Source: Paraglaciecola sp. MB-3u-78 (GTDB taxonomy: Bacteria > Pseudomonadota > Gammaproteobacteria > Enterobacterales > Alteromonadaceae). From it: DNA of 64,000 nt. The notes under the pieces were generated by a model. That model had not been told where the DNA came from, searched no databases, and was given only the letters and a program-made list of their open reading frames with translations. Below, one piece after another: positions 9,844-19,518 of the stretch (position 1 is its first letter; each line of letters begins with the position of its first letter). The translations under genes and the position numbers were made by a program. The stretch is taken from NCBI RefSeq assembly GCF_002835935.1, contig NZ_PJCF01000009.1:62001-126000 (forward strand), written 5' to 3'.

Positions 9844-12145
9844 GGGTAAACTCCTGCTTGATATTTTTTCTATCAAAGTACATTAAAAATGGTGGTAAAA
9901 ATAAGAAATCGACAACTAAAGCAACCACGATAATAATACTGGTTAACATGCCCATATCTGAGTTCAAAGCGAATGGTGACAGCATCAGTATTGAAAATCC
10001 AGTTGCTAGCACTAAGGTGGTGATCCATATTGCTCTACCCACACTGGCAAAGGCATAACGTACACTTTGTTCAGCATCATTTCCACTAATCCGAGCATGG
10101 CGATATTTGCTTAGGAAATGCACTGTATCATCCACAATAATACCCAGTGTCATACTGAGTACCACAGATAGGCCAAGATTGACTTCCCCGGAGTAAATAC
10201 CCCAAATGCCAAAACCGATACCAGCGGGTAATAAATTTGGTAGCAGGCTAATCATCCCCATTTTGAAAGACTTAAGTGCAAATACCAAAAGGCCCGATAT
10301 GAGTACAAGAGCAACCAAAGTGCCTTTTAGCATACTAGCCATATTAGCTTCACTTATGTGGGCAAACATTAGCCCTGGACTTGCGACTGTCAGTTTTAAA
10401 TTAGGTGCATTACTTGAGAACCATTGTTGTGCTTTAATTTCAAGGGCAGTTAATGCTTTACTGCCAGAGTTTTTGACCATTGCCGTAACACGAGTGGCTG
10501 ACTTGTTCATATCCAGTTGATTGGTTAAGTCCAAGCCATAAGGTAATGACATTTCATATAAGAGTAGATACTGAGCAGCTAGTTCTCGATCATCTGGCAA
10601 TTGATAATAGTCGGGGTTGTCGCCATGCATGTTTTTGTTCAAGCGTTTAAAAGTGTTGGTAATAGAAGAAACATGGTCTATTTCAGGTTGTATGTTGAGC
10701 CACTGACTAAAGGCTTCAATTTTTTGCAGGGTTTGTGGTTTATTAATACCTGAATCTTCGTCAGTGAAAATCGAAAAATCCAGATTAATCATACCGCTTA
10801 AATGTTTTTGTTGAAAATCAGTAGATTGCCGAAATTCGGTAGTTTTATCAAAATAGGCGGTAGGCACATCATTTAACTGATTTTTAAACGAAAATCCAAT
10901 TGCTATCACGGCTACCACTAGCGTAAGAGGTAAAATCCGTTTGTGATGGGTGATCACCCACTCGCCAAGTCTTTCTATATACCCCAACTTAGTGCTAGAT
11001 ATTTGTTTGGGCAGTTGTTTCATCGGTAAAACCATTATGAGCGCGGGTAAAATAGTCAGCGAAAAAATACAGGCAAAAATAACACCCACAGCTGTTAGGT
11101 TGCCCAAATCAGCTAAAATAGGCACTGCCGCAAAATTAAGAGTTAAAAAGCCAACACTGGTAGTGGCACTGGTAATAAAAATAGGGGCTTTGTTAAGGGA
11201 AAGACTGTAGACCAGGGCTGCCTTTTTATCTTTACCTAGGCGCATCCCATACAACATAGTCGATATGACATGAATACAATCAGCGACAGCGAGTGTCATT
11301 ACCATAGTCGGTACATTCACTGTTGCGGTGCTCATAAACATGCCAAACCACCCCGCAATGCCCATAGTTACAGCGATACTCGAAGCTATCACCACCACAG
11401 TCGAAAATGTTCCCACGGCAGTTTTTAATAGTAACCACATGATTAGTATAATGCTCAAAAACATCAGCGGAACAATAGTCGTGAAATCTCGCTCGGCAAA
11501 TGAGGCAAATGAATAGTTCATCAAAACGTCGCCGGTATGATAAAAATCATGTTCGGGGTATTTTGCTTTATATTTGTCTGTTAAAGCTTTTATCGATTCA
11601 GTGATCTTCTTAACTTCAGCGGTTAGGTCTCCATCGGGTAAATTAACAGAAACGTTTATAACGGTAACATCGGCCTTGGCCGAGATAAGTCGGTTCAGTA
11701 GATTAGGTTCGTTCAAAGCGACTTTTTGAATATAAGCGAGCCTTTTCTGGTCAAGATCAGCCAAATCGTAGACGAGATCTTCAACAATCATGTCGTCGTC
11801 TTCAGCCCAGGTATGCTGAAAGTTAGTGAGGGAATCAATACGAATCGATAAAGGTGTTTGTTCTGCGTCTTCAGTCATTTCATGAATCAATGACAAGGTT
11901 TGTAAGGTAAAAACGTTCCCTGACTTTGGCGCAATAATAATGCTAGCGCTATCATTCTTACTAAAGGTCCTTTGCATCTCCTCAAATGCCATTCTTTGGG
12001 GATTTGAATCCTCAAAAAACACTTTGTAATCGCCGCGAAAATAAAGGTTTTTAGCACCCAAAGCAGTCGCAATAATGAGCATAAATCCAATGATAAGAAC
12101 CGTCTTAGGACGATTAACTGAAAAGTCTAACCAAGAATTATTCAC
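9836..12145 (-). CDS. MMPL/RND superfamily exporter
   Basis: A 769-residue integral membrane protein. A helix at residues 12-30 is followed by a large periplasmic domain, a block of five to six helices (about 225-370), and then a repeat of the same layout (helix near 405, periplasmic domain, helices about 615-760), the duplicated RND architecture. SSD-like hydrophobic blocks such as ADCIHVISTMLYGMRLG and GIIVDDTVHFLSKYRHA contain the charged intramembrane residues used for proton coupling. The GTG start at 12145 is supported by GGAG six bases upstream. Relatives export lipids or hydrophobic molecules; this one's cargo is unknown. Confidence 0.88.
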   Translation of the reverse strand: MNNSWLDFSVNRPKTVLIIGFMLIIATALGAKNLYFRGDYKVFFEDSNPQRMAFEEMQRTFSKNDSASIIIAPKSGNVFTLQTLSLIHEMTEDAEQTPLSIRIDSLTNFQHTWAEDDDMIVEDLVYDLADLDQKRLAYIQKVALNEPNLLNRLISAKADVTVINVSVNLPDGDLTAEVKKITESIKALTDKYKAKYPEHDFYHTGDVLMNYSFASFAERDFTTIVPLMFLSIILIMWLLLKTAVGTFSTVVVIASSIAVTMGIAGWFGMFMSTATVNVPTMVMTLAVADCIHVISTMLYGMRLGKDKKAALVYSLSLNKAPIFITSATTSVGFLTLNFAAVPILADLGNLTAVGVIFACIFSLTILPALIMVLPMKQLPKQISSTKLGYIERLGEWVITHHKRILPLTLVVAVIAIGFSFKNQLNDVPTAYFDKTTEFRQSTDFQQKHLSGMINLDFSIFTDEDSGINKPQTLQKIEAFSQWLNIQPEIDHVSSITNTFKRLNKNMHGDNPDYYQLPDDRELAAQYLLLYEMSLPYGLDLTNQLDMNKSATRVTAMVKNSGSKALTALEIKAQQWFSSNAPNLKLTVASPGLMFAHISEANMASMLKGTLVALVLISGLLVFALKSFKMGMISLLPNLLPAGIGFGIWGIYSGEVNLGLSVVLSMTLGIIVDDTVHFLSKYRHARISGNDAEQSVRYAFASVGRAIWITTLVLATGFSILMLSPFALNSDMGMLTSIIIVVALVVDFLFLPPFLMYFDRKNIKQEFTHE

Positions 12146-12600
12146 TTAGTTCTCCAAGTGTTAAAATTTACCGGCTGCAAGTATGAATTAATCGACAAAA
12201 ATCGGGCTACGTAATTGTAGGACCTATTTTATACTCTGATTGTCTACTAAAATAAGTGATTACAGATTACATTTTTAAAATTAAAGACTATTGTTGAAAA
12301 CCATTTTCAGGACATCTTTAGTATAGTTTTACTGCCCCAAAGAGTTTATTTGTAGTCAACAAAAGTTAAATGACAGCATAATTATCAATTAAAAGAGCCA
12401 TTTCTGTTTAATAATCATTGATTATTAAATTCTATCAAATTTCTATTTTTTTAAATTATACCATTGAAAAATATCTACATTTCATCTTTCAAAGATGTTT
12501 TTAAAACGGTGATTATTAACAAACATACCAAAAAATTTTGATCTTTTTATGGAAACTAGTATTATAAATACCAACTGGTCAGATGAGCGGATGAGATAAA
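12146..12600. other. Divergent promoter region between MMPL operon and fadE
   Basis: An AT-rich region of 455 bases without an open frame. The fadE-proximal end carries a TATAAA box at 12563-12568 and a FadR-like operator half-site just downstream (listed separately). The MMPL ribosome binding site lies at its left edge. Confidence 0.55.
12573..12589. promoter_or_regulatory. FadR-like operator upstream of fadE
   Basis: The 17 bases AACTGGTCAGATGAGCG match the left half of the FadR consensus (AGCTGGTCCGACCTGTT) well and the right half poorly. The site lies 11 bases before the fadE start and just after a TATAAA box, where a bound repressor would block transcription. A second FadR-like site lies before the other acyl-CoA dehydrogenase gene (59129-59145). 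Confidence 0.5.
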
Positions 12601-14856
12601 ATGAGTATTAGAACAAGTCTTAAAAAAGTATTACCTCCTATTTCAATTACTGAACAAGAAGCATTAGAAGCTGGTGATGTATGGCTAGAAGCGTCCATTT
12701 ATCAGGGCAAACCTGACATGCACGCGTTGAGAACCATACCTACTGCTAAACTTAGTGCTGAAGAACAAGCCTTTTTAGACGGCCCAGTAACACAAGTATT
12801 GTCGATGATCGATGATTTCGCGCTGCAAAGTGAAAACCGTATTCCAAAAGAAATATTAGACTTTATTTCAGTGAATAAATTCTTTGCACTAATCATACCT
12901 AAGCGATTTGGTGGCTTAGAGTTTTCCCCATATGCCAACTCCACCATAGTAGCTACATTAGCTGCCAAAAGTGGTGCATTAGCAGTAACCGTTATGGTGC
13001 CTAATTCTTTAGGTCCGGGCGAGTTGCTGATGCATTATGGAACGCCTGAACAACAAAACCATTATTTACCACGCCTAGCTGTGGGCACAGACATTCCATG
13101 TTTTGCCTTGACTAGCCCAGAAGCAGGTTCCGATGCTGGCGCTATTCCAGACGCAGGTATCGTCACCAAAGGTATGTGGGAAGGTAAAGAAGTCATTGGC
13201 CTGAGAGTTTCTTGGGACAAGCGTTACATTACACTGGCACCCATAGCGACGGTATTAGGTTTGGCCTTTAAAGTATTTGATGTAGATGGCCTATTGGGCG
13301 ACAAAGTTGAACTGGGTATTACATGTGCACTCATTCCTAAATCACACCCTGGTGTTGAACTAGGTAATCGACACGATCCAATGGGTGTCAAGTTCTATAA
13401 TGGCACTACCCGAGGTCAAGACGTATTTATTCCAATGGATTTTGTTATCGGTGGACAGAATAACATTGGCCGTGGTTGGCAGATGTTGGTTGCTTGTTTA
13501 GGTGCTGGCCGAGGTATTTCACTCCCAGCCATGGGCGTAGCTTCAGCACAAACAGCGCTTAAGTCTACTGCTGAATACTCCTTTGTTCGTGAACAATTTG
13601 GGGTACCCATTGGTCGCTTCGAAGGCATTCAAGAAGAGATGGCTGATATTGCCGGTAAAACATTTGTACTCGAAGCCATGCGAGTGTTAACCACTGAAGG
13701 GCTAAATCAAGGTCTTATCCCGGGTGTCGTTACCGCGATAGCTAAATACCATATGACAGAATTAGGCCGTGATGTGGTCAACACTGCTATGGATATTCAA
13801 GCAGGTAAAGCGATTCAACGTGGACCTCAAAATACCTTAGCAAGCGCATATGTCGCTTTACCTATCGCGATAACTGTTGAGGGCGCAAATATCCTGACAC
13901 GTAGTTTAATGATATTTGGCCAAGGTACTATGCGTTGTCATCCACATCTTAAAGAAATGGTTGAACTAATTCATAGTAGTGAGCAAGATGCCGATGCGAA
14001 ATTTAACAAGGTATTAGGCAAAACCGTTGTTTTTAGTGTCAAAAATGCATTCCGTAGTTTGTCGAAGAGCTACCTGCCCTTCACACGCGGAGCTCAGTCA
14101 GCATTACCAGAAGTGAGAAAGTACGAAAAACGTATGAATGCTCTTTCTGCAAAACTAGCGCCAATGGCTGATTTGTCATTACTTGTTTTAGCGGGTGATT
14201 TGAAGAAAGCTGAAATGTTATCTGCACGTCTTGGTGATGTAATGAGTTACATGTATGCAGCCATGGCTGTAGTACGGTTTTATGAGCAGCGTGTTGAGAG
14301 TCGTAAAGAAGCATTACCATACTTTGAATATGCTATTCAGTGGTGTTTAAATAAAGGCGAAACCGCACTGAATGAGTTTATTGTGAATTTCCCAAATACG
14401 GCTGTACGCGGCTTAATGCGTGTATTAACGAATACATACACCACTGCTGTTACAGGTATTTCAGATGACTTAAAACGTAAACTATCTGAAGCTTCGATGC
14501 AAGACACCAGCATCAAAGCTCAGTTAACACATTTGGTTAAAGTCATCCCAGGGGATGGAAACGATATCAACGAGCAAGCATTTAAGGCTAAACATGCCGT
14601 AATGCCACAACTCAAAAAGGTTCAAAAAGCTTTGCGCAAAACGCCTGTTGTGCCTTTCATTTCTTTTGAGCATGCCGTTGGTAAATTGCAAGAAGCCGGT
14701 GAATTGACTGCAAAGGAAGTTGCGTTAGTTATCGAATACAATGAAAAACGTAAGTTAGCTATCCGTGTTGATGAGTTTACTTATGATATGGATTTGTTAG
14801 ATGACAAGCTTGAGCTAGTCAATGAAAAAGTGACAGCACAAGCGAATGCCGCTTAA
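12601..14856 (+). CDS. fadE: Acyl-CoA dehydrogenase FadE
   Basis: A 751-residue enzyme that introduces the first double bond in beta-oxidation of acyl-CoA. The core acyl-CoA dehydrogenase domain (about residues 80-470) shows the family signatures CFALTSPEAGSDAG and YSFVREQFGVPIGRFEGIQE, and the C-terminal 270 residues form the extra domain characteristic of E. coli-type FadE. It is somewhat shorter than the E. coli protein (about 814) because it lacks the N-terminal membrane segment. It is monocistronic, ends in a strong terminator, and has a FadR-like operator, so fatty acids probably induce it. Confidence 0.92.
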   Translation: MSIRTSLKKVLPPISITEQEALEAGDVWLEASIYQGKPDMHALRTIPTAKLSAEEQAFLDGPVTQVLSMIDDFALQSENRIPKEILDFISVNKFFALIIPKRFGGLEFSPYANSTIVATLAAKSGALAVTVMVPNSLGPGELLMHYGTPEQQNHYLPRLAVGTDIPCFALTSPEAGSDAGAIPDAGIVTKGMWEGKEVIGLRVSWDKRYITLAPIATVLGLAFKVFDVDGLLGDKVELGITCALIPKSHPGVELGNRHDPMGVKFYNGTTRGQDVFIPMDFVIGGQNNIGRGWQMLVACLGAGRGISLPAMGVASAQTALKSTAEYSFVREQFGVPIGRFEGIQEEMADIAGKTFVLEAMRVLTTEGLNQGLIPGVVTAIAKYHMTELGRDVVNTAMDIQAGKAIQRGPQNTLASAYVALPIAITVEGANILTRSLMIFGQGTMRCHPHLKEMVELIHSSEQDADAKFNKVLGKTVVFSVKNAFRSLSKSYLPFTRGAQSALPEVRKYEKRMNALSAKLAPMADLSLLVLAGDLKKAEMLSARLGDVMSYMYAAMAVVRFYEQRVESRKEALPYFEYAIQWCLNKGETALNEFIVNFPNTAVRGLMRVLTNTYTTAVTGISDDLKRKLSEASMQDTSIKAQLTHLVKVIPGDGNDINEQAFKAKHAVMPQLKKVQKALRKTPVVPFISFEHAVGKLQEAGELTAKEVALVIEYNEKRKLAIRVDEFTYDMDLLDDKLELVNEKVTAQANAA

Positions 14857-14910
14857 GGTTGTGATGCAGTATTGCCTTATCGCATAATCGTTAAGTGCAA
14901 ATATCACAAC

Positions 14911-14946
14911 AACGGTATTGATACATTATCAATACCGTTTTTTTTT
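14911..14946 (+). terminator. Rho-independent terminator after fadE
   Basis: A perfect 13-bp stem (AACGGTATTGATA / TATCAATACCGTT) with a 3-base loop is followed by a run of eight Ts. It lies 55 bases after the fadE stop codon. Confidence 0.92.
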
Positions 14947-14970
14947 GCAAAGAATAAAAGACTTAAAAAG

Positions 14971-16146
14971 TTACTTCACTTCCATATTAGGTGAGCGGTA
15001 TACCACTTCATCGTTAAGCTCTATACCTATGCCCGGCTCTTCTGACACTTCAAAAAAACCATTAACGGGTTGCGGATCTTGAATACATAACTCTCTATTC
15101 CAATCTTTAATTGCATAAGTGTGATGTTCATGAATTAAGAAATTAGGGATAGCGGTTTCTAAATGCAAACTGGCTGCTGTGGCAACAGGTCCGCCACACA
15201 CATGGGCTTGTATACGGATGTCGTATACATCGGCGTAATCACAGACTTTTTTGGTTTCGGTAAATCCGCCGCATAACCCTACATCTGGTTGCAATACATC
15301 AATACTTTGATCTTCAAAATAGGGGCGTACATCCCAACGATGATAAAGCCGCTCTCCACCGGCAATAGGTACGCGTACATTTTCAGCTACTTTTTTATGT
15401 ACCGCCGAGTTCAAATAATTCACTGGCTCTTCGTACATCATGCAGCCTACTTCTTCTACCAATTCACCCATTTGAATCGCTGAGGCCGCGCCCATTAATG
15501 AGTGTGACTCAAAAATAATGTCTACATCTGGACCTACTGCTGTACGGATAGCACGTAAACGGTCTCCGAATAATCTCATTTGAGGTTTAGTGAACAATTT
15601 AGTTCGATCAAACGACGAATTACCATCGCTGTCATATACTATTGGATCGACTTTTACCGCATCATAACCATCGGCTACTGCCTTTAGTGCTGCTTCCGCG
15701 TACTGCTCGGGTTGGGTCAACTTAGTGCATTCTTTATCCCAATCGAACTGTAATTGGCTAGCGTAAGTTCTTAATTTGCCGTTGGTTTTACCGCCTAAAA
15801 GCTGATACACAGGCACACCAAAAACTTTGCCTTTAATGTCCCACAGAGCAGTATCAATGGCACTCATAGCAGCATACAACACTGGGCCACCGCCCAATCC
15901 CCAAAAACTTTCCCGTAGCATACGCGACCATAACAATTCGGTATTCATTGGGTTAAAACCAATTAACATAGCTTCGGCAATTTCTTTGATCATATGGGCT
16001 GCCGCGCTATGACCTAAATCATAAGCGAGGCCTGCTTCACCTACGCCAGAAATTCCTTCATCTGTATGAATGCGAATAAATACAGGATTCCAAGATGGGC
16101 GTTTGGGACAGTGAGTGTCGAAAATTTCAACGCGGTTAATTTTCAT
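14971..16146 (-). CDS. Mandelate racemase/muconate lactonizing enzyme family protein (acid-sugar dehydratase-like)
   Basis: A 391-residue member of the enolase superfamily. Residues about 1-115 are the capping domain; the barrel follows with metal ligands in IIFESHS, MYEEPV and AGGERLYHRWD, and a candidate catalytic His in QAHVCGGPVATAA, the position used by acid-sugar dehydratases of the galactonate/mannonate type. Members abstract a proton alpha to a carboxylate. The next gene upstream encodes a class II aldolase-like protein, so a sugar-acid breakdown route is plausible. No sugar transporter is adjacent, and the substrate is unknown. Confidence 0.82.
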   Translation of the reverse strand: MKINRVEIFDTHCPKRPSWNPVFIRIHTDEGISGVGEAGLAYDLGHSAAAHMIKEIAEAMLIGFNPMNTELLWSRMLRESFWGLGGGPVLYAAMSAIDTALWDIKGKVFGVPVYQLLGGKTNGKLRTYASQLQFDWDKECTKLTQPEQYAEAALKAVADGYDAVKVDPIVYDSDGNSSFDRTKLFTKPQMRLFGDRLRAIRTAVGPDVDIIFESHSLMGAASAIQMGELVEEVGCMMYEEPVNYLNSAVHKKVAENVRVPIAGGERLYHRWDVRPYFEDQSIDVLQPDVGLCGGFTETKKVCDYADVYDIRIQAHVCGGPVATAASLHLETAIPNFLIHEHHTYAIKDWNRELCIQDPQPVNGFFEVSEEPGIGIELNDEVVYRSPNMEVK

Positions 16147-16212
16147 ATGTTTTTCCTGTTTTTTAATAATTTTTAACTAATACCAATCCGTATAACTGTT
16201 TAAACGAAAAGT

Positions 16213-16980
16213 CTATTCGCAAAATGAGGGATCGAGTTTGTAAGCCCGCCTTAACATCGCAGGCCACGCTTTTTGGCCACCTGTTTCACCGCTATGCACA
16301 ATGTTTGCCTGAGCATAGATACCATCGACAATAGGTTGTGGGATCTCGATAACGGCTTGACCACATTGCATCAACTCCATTTGAATTTCACAGGCTCTTT
16401 GTAAGTCGTAAAAACGCATAAATGCGTCACCTACAGTTGCACCCACGGTTAATCCACCGTGATTATGCAGTAGCATGTGATTGGTCTGTCCAAGATCAGC
16501 TTGCAAGCGAGCTTTTTCGGCCTCATCCACCGCTAACCCTTCATACCCGTGATAACTTAACGAAGATAACGAAAACATCGCATATTGGCTCCAAGGTTTT
16601 AATCCACCTTGCACAGTCGCCACGCTAATAGTCGCTTTGGTATGTAAATGAATAACGCATTGGGCATCATGTCGTACTTCATGAATGGCACTATGAATAG
16701 TAAAACCAGCAGGGTTAATTTGATAGGGTGAACCATCCAATACATTGCCTTGCAAATCCACTTTAACCAAATTAGAAGCACTCACCTCATCAAAAGTTAA
16801 ACCAAAAGCATTCACCAAATAATGTTCTGTATTAGGCACCCTTGCCGACAAATGGGTATAAATTAAGTCTCCCCAACCATGGACAGCCACCAGCCGATAA
16901 CATGCGGCTAAATCTACTCGCGTTTGCCACTCCTGCTGCGAAACCTTGCCTTTTAGACTAAATTTTTCGAGTTGAAACAC
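16213..16980 (-). CDS. Class II aldolase/adducin family protein
   Basis: A 255-residue protein with the class II aldolase fold. The zinc-binding histidines are visible in CVIHLHTKA and MLLHNHGGLTVG, and the family-typical segment GWGDLIYTHLSARVP begins near residue 36. The GTG start at 16980 follows a strong ribosome binding site (GGGGAGG). Relatives cleave phosphorylated or acidic sugars by retro-aldol reaction, but some members act as decarboxylases or have lost activity. It lies 66 bases upstream of the enolase-superfamily gene, probably in one operon, which points to sugar-acid catabolism. Confidence 0.85.
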   Translation of the reverse strand: MFQLEKFSLKGKVSQQEWQTRVDLAACYRLVAVHGWGDLIYTHLSARVPNTEHYLVNAFGLTFDEVSASNLVKVDLQGNVLDGSPYQINPAGFTIHSAIHEVRHDAQCVIHLHTKATISVATVQGGLKPWSQYAMFSLSSLSYHGYEGLAVDEAEKARLQADLGQTNHMLLHNHGGLTVGATVGDAFMRFYDLQRACEIQMELMQCGQAVIEIPQPIVDGIYAQANIVHSGETGGQKAWPAMLRRAYKLDPSFCE

Positions 16981-17299
16981 CTTGCCTCCCCTTTTTTGAT
17001 TAACCTAATTAAAACGCCTATCAGCGCATCGATATAAATAAATACTACCTTAAATAACCCTAATAATTGAAAGAAAAAATAGGGTCTGTGGTTATTTCAT
17101 ATGCTTTGCGGCTTAGCGTAGACTCTTATGCTTTGCCAAAACTCATTATCCAGTAAAAACCACATCATTGCCTAAGTTGCAAAAATTCATAATCAGACAT
17201 AAAAAAAGACTCATCACCCAGAACACCGAGATGAAAAAGTACGGCAACAGGCTCTACCTTTTTGTAATGCACAGCCCGTTTTTAAACAATGAGAGAATC
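16981..17299. other. Intergenic region, 319 bases
   Basis: Between two minus-strand genes. I see no open frame, hairpin with a T-tract or recognisable operator. The part next to 16981 must contain the aldolase gene promoter unless transcription reads through from the dioxygenase gene. Confidence 0.45.
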
Positions 17300-18127
17300 C
17301 TATAGTAAACTTGGCTCAGCTTGCAGCCAGTTTTCTGTGGCATATTTCGTATTGGCACAAGTAATATGTAGGGTAAAGGCATGGCGCGACTTATCAGATA
17401 AGTTAGGCGCGCTGAAGTGTGGTAACAACCCATTAAATACCACTAGGGTTCCTTTTTTAACTTCTAAAGGTTTAGCACTATCGTCGTCAGGCCACGGCAT
17501 ATCATGCAAGGTTTTTAACTCTGTACTGTCATCTGGATAACGTAAAAACTGCTCTTTTAATGGAATAGCCGCCCCGCCCGATTGCACCTGTAGACAACCG
17601 TTTAGCAAGGTTGCATCTTCTACCGCCAGCCAAAAAGTCACCACTGAAAGAGGTGATGAGTAAAAGTAACTTGCGTCCTGATGCCAACGAATAACACCAC
17701 CAATTTTAGGTTGTTTGAAAATATACATAGATTGGTGAATTTGAGGCCGCTGCAATCCTAGATCCTCTGCAATACGCTTAATTTTATCACTGTGGCTGAA
17801 CGTCTTAAACTCGGGAACGAGTTGATGCAAAGCATGACCAATTTTATTAATGCTGAGTGACTTATCTTGCTTAAGTGCTCCTTTTTCATCAAACGCATCT
17901 TCTTCAAAAAAACACCGTACTTTATCGCCAGAGGATAAAAAATAGTCATCCCGAGTTTTACTTTGATCTTCAGTAGAAAATACTGAACGGGTTGAATTGG
18001 GATCAAAATTGGCAACTATTGCATTTGCAGAATCTTTTAAAAGGCTCATCTGCTCATCTGTAAAGCACTGTTCAATCACCAAATATCCGTTTTGTTGGTA
18101 AGATGTTAATTGTTCTGTTGTAAGCAT
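17300..18127 (-). CDS. Phytanoyl-CoA dioxygenase (PhyH) family protein
   Basis: A 275-residue Fe(II)/2-oxoglutarate-dependent oxygenase. The start of the fold (TTEQLTSYQQNGYLVIEQCF) and the metal motif RWHQDASYFYSS (HxD) are clear; the distal His is in LLPHFSAPNLSDKSRHAFTLH, which also carries the Arg that binds 2-oxoglutarate. Members hydroxylate fatty acyl chains, osmolytes or small metabolites, and the substrate cannot be read from sequence. I use the ATG at 18127, where the conserved domain begins; a longer frame to 18193 adds 22 unrelated residues. Confidence 0.85.
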   Translation of the reverse strand: MLTTEQLTSYQQNGYLVIEQCFTDEQMSLLKDSANAIVANFDPNSTRSVFSTEDQSKTRDDYFLSSGDKVRCFFEEDAFDEKGALKQDKSLSINKIGHALHQLVPEFKTFSHSDKIKRIAEDLGLQRPQIHQSMYIFKQPKIGGVIRWHQDASYFYSSPLSVVTFWLAVEDATLLNGCLQVQSGGAAIPLKEQFLRYPDDSTELKTLHDMPWPDDDSAKPLEVKKGTLVVFNGLLPHFSAPNLSDKSRHAFTLHITCANTKYATENWLQAEPSLL

Positions 18128-18672
18128 TAAAGTGTCTCGAACTACTAAGAAGTGGATGATAATATGGCAAGCAAGATGGCTTATATAAGACAAGATTTCA
18201 AGTCCCTGAGATAAGAATCTTACTGGATAATCTCACGCTTTAAGCACTTTCAGTGTCGACTTGATGACAAGACCCGTTAACCAGATAGGTTAAACGGCCT
18301 ATTTACTTCAGGCTTTTACTCACGCCGTCAAATATAGGACTATTTTTTTGTTATCACAGTCACAAAGCCGCTTTCGATAAGGTATTATTCATCTTACAAA
18401 TTTATAATATTTTCTAATGAATACTTAAGGTTGTAACTTATTAGCTACAGTTTCAAAGGACCTTTACTTAAACAGTCTCAAATCAATAAAGCTCACCATT
18501 AATTTGCTATTTTGACTAACTTTTTGTGGTTTATTTGCTACTAACCATTAAGAAGAACAAACATAACTATAATTATCATACGCTTAGACATTTGGCACAG
18601 GTTCTGCTTTAGCAAATACCAGCACACAAACAAGAACAACAATTATTATCTCATTACGCACTAAGGACAACG
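18128..18672. other. Intergenic region, 545 bases
   Basis: Divergent region between the PhyH-like gene and the repeat lipoprotein gene. It is AT-rich in its right half. I found no open frame, strong hairpin or known operator. Confidence 0.45.
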
Positions 18673-19365
18673 ATGACACTCTCTAAATTAACAACAGCGG
18701 CACTACTTACCGCATTAACCTTAAGTACATCAGGCTGTATCATTCACGTGGGTGGTCAAGATAATAATGACAAGGATAACAGTGATTATAGTAGTGTATT
18801 TGGTGGCGTAGATATTTCCGAAAACAAACAGGTGGGCGATCTTTCCTCAGTCAATGGCAATATCACCATTGAAGATAATGTTAGTGCTCGTGATGTTAAT
18901 GCAGTAAATGGCAATATCGAAATAGACAATAACGTTCAGGTACATGATTTATCCACCGTCAATGGTGACATCCGAGCACTAACCTACTTGTCAGTGAAAC
19001 GTGACGTGAGCACGGTTAACGGTAACATTACCCTTGGGACTGACTCAATGGTGGGCAATGATGTGACAACGGTTAATGGCGACATTTCTCTAACCAAAAC
19101 CTTTGTAAGCGATGATATCAAAACCAAAAATGGCAGCATCACTCTTGTTAAGGGTTCAGTTGTTGGCGGAGATATAGAGTTTGAATCTCAAAATGACGGT
19201 GGTTGGTGGAGTGACAAATCACCTGAACATAATCCACCGACCTTAACGATTGATGCATCATCTGATGTAAAAGGAAAAATCGTCTTGCACCAAGTGGTTA
19301 TTTTGGAAATTGCCAACCCGGCGTTGTTAGCAAAAGTGGAACGCCGTTACAAAGGTCAAGAGTAA
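18673..19365 (+). CDS. Repeat-containing lipoprotein, bactofilin/DUF4097-like
   Basis: A 230-residue lipoprotein (signal ending in TSGC, lipobox Cys near residue 22). Residues about 45-170 consist of some six repeats of about 20 residues built on V-N-G-N/D-I (SSVNGNITIED, NAVNGNIEIDN, STVNGDIRA, TTVNGDISL), which should form a right-handed beta-solenoid as in bactofilins or DUF4097 proteins. The C-terminal part (ASSDVKGKIVLHQVVILEI) ends the solenoid. It is probably a surface or periplasmic structural protein; function is unknown. It is monocistronic. Confidence 0.75.
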   Translation: MTLSKLTTAALLTALTLSTSGCIIHVGGQDNNDKDNSDYSSVFGGVDISENKQVGDLSSVNGNITIEDNVSARDVNAVNGNIEIDNNVQVHDLSTVNGDIRALTYLSVKRDVSTVNGNITLGTDSMVGNDVTTVNGDISLTKTFVSDDIKTKNGSITLVKGSVVGGDIEFESQNDGGWWSDKSPEHNPPTLTIDASSDVKGKIVLHQVVILEIANPALLAKVERRYKGQE

Positions 19366-19393
19366 CTCTCACCCATAATCTAGTCTGAAGTTG

Positions 19394-19421
19394 ATAAGGT
19401 CTACTATTGAGCAGACCTTAT
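19394..19421 (+). terminator. Possible terminator hairpin after the repeat lipoprotein gene
   Basis: A perfect 9-bp stem (ATAAGGTCT / AGACCTTAT) with a 10-base loop, 28 bases after the stop codon. The following bases (ACCTTTTCT) hold only four consecutive Ts, so termination strength is uncertain. Confidence 0.5.
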
Positions 19422-19518
19422 ACCTTTTCTGACAAATACTGAGCGACATTAAGAGAAAATATAGTCATACAAAACCGCTCTAACATTTTCCCACTCTGCT
19501 TAACTAAATAACCTATCC

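Noticed and set aside
16178-16195. TAATACCAATCCG near the enolase-superfamily gene
   Set aside because: Looks like one end of the TACCAAT-type palindromes, but no inverted partner was found nearby.
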